From an uncultured Parabacteroides sp. (GTDB taxonomy: Bacteria > Bacteroidota > Bacteroidia > Bacteroidales > Tannerellaceae), in the NCBI GenBank assembly GCA_949295065.1, contig CASFJQ010000004.1:1-64000 (forward strand): a DNA stretch of 64,000 nucleotides, in the 5' to 3' direction. The notes beneath the pieces were generated by a model. It was not told where the DNA came from. It saw only the letters and a list, made by a program, of their open reading frames with translations, and did no database searches. The translations under genes were made by a program, and so were the position numbers. Below are positions 45,124 through 54,900 of this stretch, one piece after another; the first letter of the stretch is position 1, and every line of letters begins with the position of its first letter.

Positions 45124-45155
45124 CAAAGTTATAAACTAATATTGATAAATGCAAA
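45124..45155 (-). promoter_or_regulatory. Promoter of the dipeptidase operon
   Basis: Minus-strand TAACTTTG (45124-45131) and TTTG (45152-45155) are separated by 20 bases, a good -7/-33 pair. The dipeptidase ATG is about 255 bases downstream. Confidence 0.65.
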
Positions 45156-45214
45156 AAGGGAACTAAAGCTCTGTCGGTGTATTTTAAATAACCAAAAGAC
45201 TTTAGTTCCCTTTG
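45152..45214 (-). terminator. Terminator of the SPOR gene, sharing bases with the next promoter
   Basis: AAAGGGAACTAAAG and CTTTAGTTCCCTTT are perfect arms (about 45154-45167 and 45200-45213) around a 32-base loop. On the minus strand TTTTTGC follows; its TTTG is also the -33 box of the dipeptidase promoter. Confidence 0.7.
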
Positions 45215-45240
45215 TTTATGTTGCCAATTTATTTATATTC

Positions 45241-45389
45241 AAGTTTCGCAAACTCAACTGTCAGGTTACAAGTTGACAAGAAAACGAGTTGACAAGAATT
45301 ATTATAAAATGCTAATTAAAAGCTGTTTTACCTTGTCAACTTGTCTCTGAAGCCTTGTTAACTTTTAAGCTGAGCAACTTGAGAAACTT
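45241..45389 (+). repeat. Dispersed AAGTTTC element, full copy
   Basis: 149 bp from AAGTTTCGCAAACTC to GAGCAACTTGAGAAACTT. The ends are inverted (AAGTTTCGCAA versus AAGTTTCTCAA on the other strand). Inside lie GTTGACAAGAAAACGAG and CTTGTCAACTTGTCTC, also inverted to each other. It sits in the 3' region of the SPOR gene. Confidence 0.8.
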
Positions 45390-45396
45390 AAGAGAT

Positions 45397-45885
45397 TTAT
45401 TTCTTTTCCAACAGCCAAGCATCCTGGAAGTTAGGAGCATATTTTGCTTTAACTTCGTCGCGGCTGTGAGCAGCGTCAATCTTGCTATCGTAGCTTGAAA
45501 CGATAACTCTCAACATTCCCTGTTCGTTTTCGCCAAGAACTGCGTTGTAACCGTCGTTGATCATACGTTCCTTAAGTGCGTATGCATTTGTTTTGTTCTT
45601 GAAGCTACCTACAACAACACTGTAGCGTTTCAGTCTGCTAGCATCTTCACCTGCAGCAACTTTGATGCTTTCAGAGCGAGTAGTTGTGTTTGTTGGACGA
45701 GGTTTAGAAACCGGAGTAACAACTTCTTCCTCTTCTTCTTCATAAATTTCTTCCTCCACAGGAGCAGTAGTCTCTTTCTCTTTTGCTTGTTCGTAAGCAG
45801 CTTTGTAAGCACTCTGTTTTGGCTTACAAGAACCAAAAGCTAACACCATACACAATGTAGCTCCAAATAACCAGATTTTATTCAT
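45397..45885 (-). CDS. SPOR-domain lipoprotein
   Basis: 162 residues. Lipobox MVLAFGSC with Cys near residue 20, then a Lys/Glu/Pro-rich linker with a run of acidic residues (EEEIYEEEEEEV, near 45-55), and a C-terminal SPOR domain (about 88-162) with KRYSVVVGSFKNKTNAYALKE as its first repeat and LRVIVSSYDSKIDAAHSRDEV as the second (landmarks). SPOR domains bind denuded glycan strands of septal peptidoglycan, so a role at the division site or cell wall is likely. It is monocistronic, with a copy of the AAGTTTC element in its 3' region. Confidence 0.88.
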   Translation of the reverse strand: MNKIWLFGATLCMVLAFGSCKPKQSAYKAAYEQAKEKETTAPVEEEIYEEEEEEVVTPVSKPRPTNTTTRSESIKVAAGEDASRLKRYSVVVGSFKNKTNAYALKERMINDGYNAVLGENEQGMLRVIVSSYDSKIDAAHSRDEVKAKYAPNFQDAWLLEKK

Positions 45886-46030
45886 AATTTTTTATGTTTT
45901 TTGAAACCTATTTCAAGATTAATAGGGGCAAAGATATTAAAAATACGAATTGGCAAGCAATTTTATTGATGGAAAAAAGTAATTTCGCAAACAAAATAAG
46001 ATAACTCAAGTTTTAAAGCTTTATTTTTAT

Positions 46031-48139
46031 ATGAATAAATCTATAGGTTCAATGATTATGGCAACATCAGTGTTGTTAGGCTCGTGTGCCGGCAATGGAA
46101 ACGATGCTTCCAACTCGGCTGTTGAGGCAAAAGATCTCATCGGCCGTTCAGAGATTAATGTTACTGATGGCAGAATGACTCCCGAAGCTCTTTGGGCATT
46201 CGGCCGCATCGGAGGAGTAAGTGTCTCTCCGGATGCTAAAAAGCTGGTTTACACTGTAGGATACTATAGCGTTCCTCAGGATAAAGGAAACAGAGAAGTG
46301 TTTGTTATGAACGCTGACGGTTCTGAAAATACTCAGATAACAAAGACTCCTTTCTCTGAAGGTAACACAGTATGGTTTAAAAATGGAACAAAAATAGCAT
46401 TTCTTTCTTCTGAAAGCGGTAGCAGCCAGGTTTGGGAAATGAATCCGGACGGAACAGGACGCAAGCAGCTCTCAAATTATGACGGAAATATCGAGGGATT
46501 TGCTTTCTCTCCGGACGAAAAGAAGATTCTTTTCATTTCTCAAGTTAAAACTGTTCCTTCAACAAAGGATAAATATCCTGACTTGGACAAAACTACAGGA
46601 CTTGTAATCACCGACCTTATGTATAAGCATTGGGATGAATGGGTGACAACTGCTCCTCATCCTTTCGTCGCTGATTTCGATGGAGAGAAGATTTCTAATC
46701 CTGTGGATATAATGGAAGGTGAACCATATGAAAGCCCGATGAAACCTTTCGGCGGTATCGAACAGCTTGCATGGAACACAACTTCGGACAAAGTGGCATA
46801 TACTTGCCGTAAAAAGGTTGGTAAGGAATACAGCCTTTCAACTAACTCAGATATATATGAGTATGATTTGAAAACTAAAGAAACTCGTAATCTGAGTGAA
46901 GGCATAATGGGTTACGACACAAATCCTCAATATTCTCCCGACGGTAAATCCATTGCTTGGCAGAGTATGGAACGTGACGGATATGAATCAGACCAGAACC
47001 GTCTTATGGTTATGGACCTTGAAAGCGGAAAGAAAACATTTGTCAGCAAGGATTTTGATTCAAATGTAGAATCATTCTGCTGGAGCAACGACTCGAAAAC
47101 TATTTATTTCACAGGCGTATGGCATGCTAAAACTCAGATTTATGCAGCTGATGTTGCCAGCTGCACCGTGAAACAGATTACAGAAGGTCAGCACGACTAC
47201 AGCGGCGTTTCTCTTCTCGGCAACGACAAACTTCTTGCCTTGCGTCATTCTATGAGTGCGGCAGACGAAATATTCACTGTTTCTCCGGATGGCGAACAGA
47301 CTCAGATTTCATTTGAGAACAAGCATATTTATGACAAGCTTGAAATGGGTAAGGTAGAAGAAAGATGGATTACGACAACTGACGGTAAGAAAATGCTGAC
47401 ATGGGTAATTTATCCTCCTCATTTCGATGCTTCAAAAAAATATCCGGCAGTGTTGTTTTGTCAGGGCGGACCTCAGAGCGCTGTCAGTCAGTTCTGGTCA
47501 TACAGATGGAACTTCCAGATTATGGCAGCTCATGATTATATAGTTATTGCTCCTAACCGTCGCGGTCTTCCGGGCTTTGGCAAGGAATGGAACGAAGCTA
47601 TCAGCGGTGATTATGGCGGACAATGTATGAAGGATTATCTCACAGCAGTTGATGAAATTTCAAAAGAACCGTTTATTGATAAAGACAGACTTGGTTGCGT
47701 TGGTGCAAGCTTCGGCGGTTTCTCTGTTTACTGGCTTGCCGGACATCACGACAAGAGATTCAAGGCATTTATTGCTCACGACGGTATTTTCAATATGGAA
47801 ATGCAATATCTCGAAACAGAAGAAATGTGGTTCGCAAATTGGGATATGGGCGGAGCATATTGGGATAAGTCAAATGCTACAGCTCAGCGTACATTTGCTA
47901 ATTCTCCTCATCGTTTCGTTGACAAGTGGGACACTCCGATTCTTTGTATCCATGGCGAAAAAGATTACAGAATACTTGCAAACCAGGGAATGGCTGCATT
48001 CAATGCCGCAGTTCTTCGTGGCGTTCCTGCAGAACTTCTTATTTATCCGGATGAAAACCATTGGGTGTTGAAACCTCAGAACAGCGTTCTTTGGCAGCGT
48101 ACATTCTTTGAATGGTTGGATAAGTGGTTGAAGAAATAG
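46031..48139 (+). CDS. S9-family serine peptidase (DPP5-like), lipoprotein
   Basis: 702 residues. The signal ends LLGSC with a lipidated Cys near residue 19. Residues about 45-400 carry PD40 propeller blades (GGVSVSPDAKKLVYTVG, GFAFSPDEKKILFIS, NPQYSPDGKSIAWQS). The C-terminal hydrolase has the nucleophile Ser in GASFGGFS near 557, Asp in IHGEKDYRI near 640 and His in PDENHW near 672. Similar proteins in Bacteroidetes act as dipeptidyl-peptidase 5, supplying dipeptides from periplasmic peptides. It is separate from the 824-residue S9 peptidase at 28195-30669, which lacks the lipobox. Confidence 0.9.
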   Translation: MNKSIGSMIMATSVLLGSCAGNGNDASNSAVEAKDLIGRSEINVTDGRMTPEALWAFGRIGGVSVSPDAKKLVYTVGYYSVPQDKGNREVFVMNADGSENTQITKTPFSEGNTVWFKNGTKIAFLSSESGSSQVWEMNPDGTGRKQLSNYDGNIEGFAFSPDEKKILFISQVKTVPSTKDKYPDLDKTTGLVITDLMYKHWDEWVTTAPHPFVADFDGEKISNPVDIMEGEPYESPMKPFGGIEQLAWNTTSDKVAYTCRKKVGKEYSLSTNSDIYEYDLKTKETRNLSEGIMGYDTNPQYSPDGKSIAWQSMERDGYESDQNRLMVMDLESGKKTFVSKDFDSNVESFCWSNDSKTIYFTGVWHAKTQIYAADVASCTVKQITEGQHDYSGVSLLGNDKLLALRHSMSAADEIFTVSPDGEQTQISFENKHIYDKLEMGKVEERWITTTDGKKMLTWVIYPPHFDASKKYPAVLFCQGGPQSAVSQFWSYRWNFQIMAAHDYIVIAPNRRGLPGFGKEWNEAISGDYGGQCMKDYLTAVDEISKEPFIDKDRLGCVGASFGGFSVYWLAGHHDKRFKAFIAHDGIFNMEMQYLETEEMWFANWDMGGAYWDKSNATAQRTFANSPHRFVDKWDTPILCIHGEKDYRILANQGMAAFNAAVLRGVPAELLIYPDENHWVLKPQNSVLWQRTFFEWLDKWLKK

Positions 48140-48148
48140 TTTTGGCTA

Positions 48149-48250
48149 GGTGACGAGTTGACAAGGTGACGAGTTGACAAGGAAACAAGTTGACAAGTTG
48201 ACAAGATAGGATCTAATATCTACTTAACTCCTTGACTCCTTGACTCCTTG
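48149..48250 (-). repeat. Octamer-repeat element, reverse orientation
   Basis: GACGAGTTGACAAG octamers, then the reverse of the core (AATATCTACTTAACT at about 48214-48228) and CCTTGACTCCTTGACTCC. It lies between the S9 peptidase stop and the SDR start. Confidence 0.7.
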
Positions 48251-48280
48251 TATTTAATATTGCCAATAAAAATCAATTGT

Positions 48281-49048
48281 ATGAAATCAAAAATTATTCT
48301 AATAACCGGCGCAACAAGCGGAATAGGAGAGGCTTGTGCCAGAAAGTTCGCCAAAGAAGGAAATGATATAATCCTGAACGGACGTAATTTGGAAAAACTC
48401 GAAGCATTGAAATCTGAGCTTGAGGCTTTGAATGTTGACGTTCTTCTGCTTCCGTTCGATGTACGCGACCGTGAAGCTATGCGTTCATCCGTAAATTCAT
48501 TGGAAGGTAAATGGAAGAATATAGATGTCCTGATAAATAATGCGGGGCTTGTCATCGGGCTTGACAAGGAACACGAAGGCTCGCTGGACGAATGGGACAT
48601 TGTTATCGATACAAACGTAAAAGCTCTGCTAGCAATGACACGCATGGTTGTTCCGGGAATGGTGGAACGCGGATGCGGACATATAATTAATGTAGGCTCA
48701 ATTGCCGGCGATGCAGCATATCCGGGCGGAAGTGTATATTGTGCAACAAAGGCTGCTGTCAAAGCTTTGTCGGACGGCCTTCGTATTGACTTGGTTGATA
48801 CACCTCTTAGGGTTACCAATATTAAGCCCGGAATGGTGGAAACTAATTTTACAGTAGTACGTTATCGTGGTGACAAACAGAAGGCTGATGATTTCTATAA
48901 AGGTATCCATGCTCTTTCGGGCGACGATATTGCCGATGTTGCTTATTACGCAGCTTCAGCTCCTGCTCATGTTCAGATAGCAGAAGTGCTGGTTATGCCG
49001 ACAAATCAGGCAACAGGGACTATCAGCTATAGAACCCCGGAAAAGTAA
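48281..49048 (+). CDS. SDR-family NAD(P)-dependent oxidoreductase
   Basis: 255 residues from ATG 48281 (MKSKIILITGATSGIGE); the in-frame extension to 48248 is within the repeat and has no ribosome site. Classical SDR: cofactor motif TGATSGIGE near 10, NGR near 38 suggesting NADP preference, NNAG near 88, the active-site S and YxxxK in VGSIAGDAAYPGGSVYCATKAAV near 140-160. It resembles YdfG, which oxidises serine and 3-hydroxy acids, but substrate assignment is only by similarity. No operon partner. Confidence 0.88.
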   Translation: MKSKIILITGATSGIGEACARKFAKEGNDIILNGRNLEKLEALKSELEALNVDVLLLPFDVRDREAMRSSVNSLEGKWKNIDVLINNAGLVIGLDKEHEGSLDEWDIVIDTNVKALLAMTRMVVPGMVERGCGHIINVGSIAGDAAYPGGSVYCATKAAVKALSDGLRIDLVDTPLRVTNIKPGMVETNFTVVRYRGDKQKADDFYKGIHALSGDDIADVAYYAASAPAHVQIAEVLVMPTNQATGTISYRTPEK

Positions 49049-49058
49049 TTCCTGATTC

Positions 49059-49215
49059 AAGTTTCGCCGGGCTAAATGTTTAGTGAACGAGTTAACAAGA
49101 AAACAAGTTGACAAGGAAATTTTGGTATAATTAAGAGCAGATTAGCAGATATTTGACCTTGTCAACTTGTTTCTGAAGCCTTCTCAACTTTTAATTTGAG
49201 CAACTTGCGGAGCTT
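49059..49215 (+). repeat. Dispersed AAGTTTC element, full copy
   Basis: 157 bp from AAGTTTCGCC to GAGCAACTTGCGGAGCTT. Inside are GAGTTAACAAGAAAACAAG and CCTTGTCAACTTGTTTC. Same block order as 45241-45389 and as the reverse copy at 11040-11192. Confidence 0.8.
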
Positions 49216-49325
49216 AAATTCCTATTTTAAAAACCCTATTAACGCAGGTTATATATCATTTTGTATTAATTGTTGAATATTAGCTGATTACATTTTCAGC
49301 TAATTTTTTTATGTTGGAAAACTTT

Positions 49326-49417
49326 TTTCATAATATATGAAAATAAAATTTCATAATATATGGAAAAACTTTTTCATAATATATGGAATTTTTGTTTCAT
49401 ATATTATGGAATTCCTG
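49326..49417. repeat. Four tandem 23-bp near-palindromic units
   Basis: Units start at 49326, 49349, 49372 and 49395 with an exact 23-bp period. The core is TTTCATAATATATGGAA (first unit TTTCATAATATATGAAA; fourth TTTCATATATTATGGAA). The 446-base gap 49049-49494 thus holds the AAGTTTC element, this array and little else. Confidence 0.85.
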
Positions 49418-49494
49418 ACAAATAATAATCATTTTCCGGAATAGTCCGTTTAACATGCAAAATGATATATAACCTTTGAAAAAAATAATCGAAT

Positions 49495-50034
49495 ATGCCA
49501 GACAGACGAATCAATTATATATGTATAATTTCCATATTATTTCTGATACTTTGTTCGTGCGGAAGCAGGAAGAAGGACAGGGTTGTTTTGCCGGCAGACT
49601 TCAAAGGACCGAAGGAATTGTCGCGTCTTTATGGCGTCCGACTCACTCCGGATGATAATATTTATCTTTATAATGCCGGTGCCCATTGGCTTGGTGTTCC
49701 TCACCGGATGGGAGGACTTACAAAAAGAGGAATTGATTGCTCCGGCTTTGTTACAATAATTTATAGAGAAGTTTACGGAAAAGATTTGTCACGCTCAGCA
49801 AGAGAGATGTTGAGCAAAGACTGTAAAAAAGTGAGCCGTTCGAAGCTGAAGGAAGGAGATTTGGTGTTTTTCCGCACGGGAAGCGGCAGGAGGAAGATTC
49901 CGAATCATGTCGGTATATATCTTAAAAACGGAAAATTCATACACACCAGCACATCCCGCGGTGTGATGGTCAGCAGCCTCAGCGAACCTTATTATGCTCG
50001 AACATGGATTTGCGGTGGGAGAGTGAAACAGTAA
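49495..50034 (+). CDS. NlpC/P60-family lipoprotein endopeptidase
   Basis: 179 residues. Signal with lipobox LILCSC (Cys near 21). NlpC/P60 domain: the catalytic Cys is in RGIDCSGFVTIIYREVYG near 85, the His in NHVGIYLKNGKFIH near 140, and the third polar residue follows in HTSTSRGVMVSS. Such enzymes cleave the peptide stems of peptidoglycan (gamma-D-Glu to diamino acid) at the cell envelope. The tandem palindrome array 78-170 bases upstream is a possible control region. No operon partner; serS has its own promoter. Confidence 0.9.
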   Translation: MPDRRINYICIISILFLILCSCGSRKKDRVVLPADFKGPKELSRLYGVRLTPDDNIYLYNAGAHWLGVPHRMGGLTKRGIDCSGFVTIIYREVYGKDLSRSAREMLSKDCKKVSRSKLKEGDLVFFRTGSGRRKIPNHVGIYLKNGKFIHTSTSRGVMVSSLSEPYYARTWICGGRVKQ

Positions 50035-50055
50035 AAGAAGTTTCCGAATGATTTC

Positions 50056-50087
50056 TTTGAAATAATTTACATTTCTTTCTATCTTTG
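50056..50087 (+). promoter_or_regulatory. Promoter of serS
   Basis: TTTG (50056-50059) and TATCTTTG (50080-50087) are separated by 20 bases, a canonical Bacteroidota pair. The ATG is 210 bases downstream, so the repeat element is transcribed as 5' leader. Confidence 0.75.
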
Positions 50088-50119
50088 CACGGTTTTAAGT
50101 TGGTGGTGGACTATCGGAT

Positions 50120-50294
50120 GAGGAGTTGAGGAGTTAAGAAGTTAAGGAGTCAAGTAGCCAAGGAGTTAAGAAGTCAATGAGTTAAGTAGATGTTAGTTTC
50201 TATCTTGTTAACTTGTCAACTCGTCACCTTGTCAACTCGTCACTTTGTCAACTTAAAAACTCAAAAACTTAAAAACTCAAAAACTTAAAAAACA
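50120..50294 (+). repeat. Octamer-repeat element in the serS leader
   Basis: GGAGTTAA/GTCAAGTAG-type octamers (50120-50189), the core AGTTAAGTAGATGTTAG...CTATCTTGT, AACTTGTC/AACTCGTC-type octamers (to about 50250), then AACTTAAAAACTCAAA repeats to just before the ATG. Confidence 0.75.
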
Positions 50295-50297
50295 TAT

Positions 50298-51572
50298 ATG
50301 TTGACGCTAAAGTTAATTTCAGAAGAAACAGACCGCGTTATAGCAGGTTTGGAAAAGAAACATTTCAAGAATGCAAAAGAAACAATTGCGCAGGTTCTTG
50401 AACTGAACGATAAGAGACGCAGTACACAGAATGTATTAGATAAAAACCTTGCTGAGGTTAACTCAATTTCAAAGTCTATCGGTTCCTTGATGAAGGAAGG
50501 CAAGAAGGAAGAAGCTGAAGAAGCAAAGAAGAAAGTTGCCGAAATCAAGGAAGCATGCAAAAACTTGCAGGCTGAGATGGATAAGGCTGCAGAAGATATG
50601 CAGAACATTCTTTACACAATTCCTAATATTCCTTATGACGAAGTTCCTGAAGGAAAGACTGCCGAAGACAACAAAGTTGAGAAGATGGGCGGTATGGAAA
50701 CAGAACTTCCTAAAGACGCTCTTCCTCACTGGGAATTGGCAAAGAAATATGATTTGATTGATTTCGACCTTGGTGTTAAGATTACAGGAGCAGGTTTCCC
50801 GGTATATAAAGGTCAGGGCGCTCAGTTGCAGAGAGCTTTGATTAATTTCTTCTTGGACGAAGCTCGTAAGGCAGGATATACAGAAATTATGCCTCCTACA
50901 GTAGTCAACGCTGCTTCCGGTTACGGAACAGGACAGTTGCCGGATAAGGAAGGACAGATGTATCATTGCGAAGTAGATGATTTGTATCTTATTCCTACAG
51001 CTGAGGTGCCTGTTACAAATATCTACCGTGATGTTATTCTTGATGAAAAACAGTTGCCTATCAAGAATTGCGCATACACTCAGTGCTTCCGTCGTGAGGC
51101 TGGTTCATACGGAAAAGACGTTAGAGGTTTGAACCGTTTGCACGAATTCTCAAAGGTTGAGTTGGTTCGTATCGACACTCCTGAGCATTCAAAAGAATCA
51201 CACAAAGAAATGCTTGACCATGTTGAAGGTTTGCTTCAGAAACTTGAATTGCCATATCGTATCCTTCGCCTTTGCGGTGGTGATATGAGTTTCACTGCAG
51301 CACTTTGCTTCGACTTTGAAGTATATTCAGAAGCACAGAAGCGCTGGTTGGAAGTAAGTTCAGTTTCTAACTTCGACACTTATCAGGCAAACAGATTGAA
51401 ATGCCGTTATCGTGATGCAAACAAGAAAACTCAGCTTTGCCACACATTGAACGGTAGTGCTTTGGCATTGCCTCGTATAGTCGCTGCATTGCTTGAAAAC
51501 AACCAGACTCCAGAGGGAATACGTATTCCTAAGGCGTTGGTGCCTTATACGGGTTTTGATATGATAAAGTAA
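50298..51572 (+). CDS. serS: Seryl-tRNA synthetase
   Basis: 424 residues, standard length. It charges tRNA(Ser) with serine. The N-terminal 110 residues form the two-stranded coiled coil that reads the tRNA long arm (many Lys/Glu heptads). Class II motifs: TAEVPVTNIYRD near 235, motif 2 CFRREAGSYGKDVRGLNR near 268 and motif 3 HTLNGSALALPRIVAALLEN near 385. Cytoplasmic homodimer. It is monocistronic: a promoter with a roughly 200-base repeat-built leader precedes it and an intrinsic terminator follows at 51593. Confidence 0.96.
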   Translation: MLTLKLISEETDRVIAGLEKKHFKNAKETIAQVLELNDKRRSTQNVLDKNLAEVNSISKSIGSLMKEGKKEEAEEAKKKVAEIKEACKNLQAEMDKAAEDMQNILYTIPNIPYDEVPEGKTAEDNKVEKMGGMETELPKDALPHWELAKKYDLIDFDLGVKITGAGFPVYKGQGAQLQRALINFFLDEARKAGYTEIMPPTVVNAASGYGTGQLPDKEGQMYHCEVDDLYLIPTAEVPVTNIYRDVILDEKQLPIKNCAYTQCFRREAGSYGKDVRGLNRLHEFSKVELVRIDTPEHSKESHKEMLDHVEGLLQKLELPYRILRLCGGDMSFTAALCFDFEVYSEAQKRWLEVSSVSNFDTYQANRLKCRYRDANKKTQLCHTLNGSALALPRIVAALLENNQTPEGIRIPKALVPYTGFDMIK

Positions 51573-51592
51573 ATATAATTTATCTGATAACA

Positions 51593-51657
51593 AAGAACCA
51601 ATCTGCAGATTTACCGGTATATAATTCTGGTAAATAGAGGATTGGTTCTTTTTTTTA
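51593..51657 (+). terminator. Intrinsic terminator after serS
   Basis: AAGAACCAATC (51593-51603) pairs with GATTGGTTCTT (51640-51650), with an inner ATTTACC/GGTAAAT stem, and is followed by a run of T. Confidence 0.85.
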
Positions 51658-51721
51658 TGTGTAATTTGTTTTTCTTTATAAAAATATTATCTGATTTTTT
51701 AGAAACGATAAAAATATTATA

Positions 51722-51765
51722 TATATTTACGACATGATTTTAGATTTGTTGACCTAAGTTTTGGT
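51722..51765 (+). promoter_or_regulatory. Conserved leader start of the first susC
   Basis: TATATTTAC (51722-51730) is a weak -7 box, followed by TTGTTGACCTAAGTTT (51746-51761). The same layout stands upstream of the second susC at 57282-57320. The gap 51658-51910 holds nothing else visible. Confidence 0.45.
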
Positions 51766-51910
51766 TGATAAGAATAAGAACTTTATTGATTTTTTACAGT
51801 TGAGTTACGCAATTACAAGAATTGTATATTATTTATTTTGACATGATGATTATTTCGGACATGTTCGTTTGAAATAAAAAAGTTAATACTTATTCTAATT
51901 TGTTGAATTT

Positions 51911-54900
51911 ATGAAAAACAAATCTCATCCTTTGTTAACTTTGCATAAAGTGGCGCGAGTGTCTTCTTTATGCTTGATGATTTCGGCTTTTTCAGCATAT
52001 ACATTAAATGCCGAAGAGTTGAATCCTACAGATGCTGGTTCTTTAACTGTTACCCAGCAAACTAAGACTGTAAAAGGAACTATTGTTGATGCTTCCGGTA
52101 TTCCTATTATCGGAGCAAATGTCCTTGTAAAAGGGACAACGAACGGTACAATTACTGACATGGATGGAAATTTTGTCCTACAAGGTATTTCTTCTGATGC
52201 AGTTTTGCAAGTATCTTATATTGGTTATACATCTACAGAAGTAGCAGTTGGCGCGAAAACGGAATTACAGATTACGTTGACTGAAGATACGGAAAAACTT
52301 GATGAAGTAGTTGTTGTAGGTTACGGAACACAGAAAAAGGTAACTGTGACTGGTTCTGTTGCAAGTGTGACCGGAGAGGAACTTAAAGCTTCCCCAACAT
52401 CAAACCTTACTAATGCCATGGTTGGACGTATGCCTGGTGTGATTGGTTTCCAAACGGCAGACGAACCTGGAGGTGGTGGAACAACAATCCGTATCCGTGG
52501 TACAAACTCCTTGGGTAGTAAAGATCCATTGATTGTAATTGACGGTGTGCCTGATAGAGGGGGTGGAATGAACCGTCTTAATCCTAATGAAATAGAATCA
52601 ATGTCTGTTTTGAAGGATGCTTCTGCGGCAATTTATGGTGCACGTGCTGCCAATGGTGTTATTTTGATTACAACAAAACGAGGTAAAGAAGGTAAACCGA
52701 CTGTTTCTTTCAATGCAAGTGCTGGTTTCTCTCAAGCTACACGTATTCCAGAAATGGCTAATGCTTATGAATATGCTACGATGGTGAATGAAATTAATCC
52801 TGGTACGTATTCACAAGAAGATTTAACTTTATTCCAGAATGGAACTGATCCTTGGGGACACCCAAATACTGACTGGTTTGATACAATCTTGAAATCTGCT
52901 TCTCCATTGTATCGTGTTGATTTGGGAGTAAGTGGTGGTACAGAAAAAGTGAAATATTATGTAAACTTGGCTGCTAACGGTGAAGATGGTATTTATAAGA
53001 ACTCTGCTAACCGTTACGACCAGTATAGTATTCGTTCAAATTTGGACATCACTCCTAGCAAGTATGTAAAATTCACATTGGGAACAACAGGCCGTTTTGA
53101 ATATACTCAATATCCTGCTAAAAGTGCAAGTGATATATTTAATGGCGCTCGCCGTAGTTTCCCGACATCTCCTGCTTTCTGGCCGACCGGTGAACCTGGA
53201 CCTGCAATCGAACGTGGTGATAACCCGGCTGTAACATGTACTGATGCTGCCGGTTATGATAAACAGAAGAATTATTATGTACAGAACAATATTTCTGCTG
53301 AAGTTAAAATTCCATGGGTAGAAGGTTTGAGCTTGAGAGGTAATGCATCTTATGACGTACATTTTTATAATAGAAATTTGATGCAAAGACCAATTGTTTT
53401 GTATTCATGGGATGGAATTAACAGAGATGCTTCAGGTTTGTCTGGTTCTGAACAATGGTTGAGCAGTCCGGAAGTTACCAGAACTCACTCCGAACAGGTT
53501 GACTGGATGGCAAATGCAATGATTGATTACAATCGTACTTTTGGAGATCATACAATTGGAGTGACATTTGGTGTTGAAGCTCAGAAAAAGCATTATGAAT
53601 ATACAAATGCAAAAAGAGTCGGCTTCCTTTCTGACTCAAAACCAGAACTTAATTTAGGTAGTGCTACAAACCAGCTGGCTGAAGGATATTCATGGGAAGA
53701 ATCCCGTTTGAATTATTTCGGTCGTGTTTCATATAATTATTTGGAAAGATATTTGTTTGAATTCGTTTGGCGTGCTGATGGTTCATACCGTTTCCCGAAG
53801 AATGAACGTTATGGCTTCTTCCCTGGTGTTTCCGTTGCATGGCGTGCATCAGAAGAAAGCTGGTGGAAAGATAATATCCGCTTCATGGATTATTTCAAGC
53901 TGAGAGGTTCTATTTCTCAGACAGGTAATGATGCTTTGCTGGATGATGACGGCAATTATGACCGTTCAATTCAATATCTTGCTACATATGGCTTCCGTGA
54001 TGCCGGAAATGTTTTTGGCGGTGTTGAGTCTCAGCGTTTGTATTTGACACGTACTCCAAATGCAGGTATTACATGGGAAGTAGGTACAACTTATGACGTA
54101 GGTTTGGATATGAAGTTCTTGCAAAATCGTTTGAGTATCGAAGCTGATGCGTTCTATCATAAACGTACACATATGTTGATTAACCGTAATGCTTCATTAC
54201 CGGAAATTACAGGTATTACTTTGCCTAAAGAAAACTTGGGTGAAATGAAAAACCGCGGTTTTGAAATGTTGGTAGGTTGGAATGATAAGATTGGGGAAGT
54301 TGAATACTACGCTTCATTCAATATGACTTATGCTAAGAATAAGATTCTTTATTGGGATGAAACACCGGGTGTGCCTTCTTATCAGCAATCAACAGGAATG
54401 CCTGTAGGTTCTAATTTGTATTATGTAGCTGATGGTATTTTCCATACACAGGAAGAAGTCGATTCTTATCCTCATTGGGATGGAGCTGTGCCAGGTGATG
54501 TTAAATTTGTTGATGTTAACGGTGACGGTGTCATAAATGCTAATGATAAAGTCCGTTCTGACAAGACTGACGAACCTCGTTTTGTAGGTGGTTTGACATT
54601 AGGCTTGAATTGGAAAGGATGGGATTTGATGGCTTTGTTGCAAGGTGCTACAGGAGGTCAGGTTTATATCATGACTTGGTCTGGTACAATCGGTAACTTC
54701 TTGAAGAGCTATTATGATGAGCGTTGGACACCTGAAACGCCTTGGAAAGATGGGCCTCGAACATATGAACGAGAGAATGAATATTGGGCTAATCCGGACA
54801 ACATGAGTACTATATTCTTGCGCAATGCAAATTATTTGCGTTTGAAGAATGTCGAGATTGGTTATTCATTCAGTGGTGATTGGATGAAGAAAGTTGGTTT

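Noticed and set aside
44869..45396. Small ORFs (for example 45088-45276)
   Set aside because: They lie across repeats, a promoter and a terminator and show no protein-like pattern.
49326..49417. CRISPR-like or phage att repeats
   Set aside because: Period 23 with palindromic cores and no spacer diversity or integrase.
50100..50297. T-box riboswitch in the serS leader
   Set aside because: T-boxes belong to Firmicutes and relatives; the leader is made of the octamer repeat also seen at unrelated genes, with no T-box sequence or specifier loop visible.
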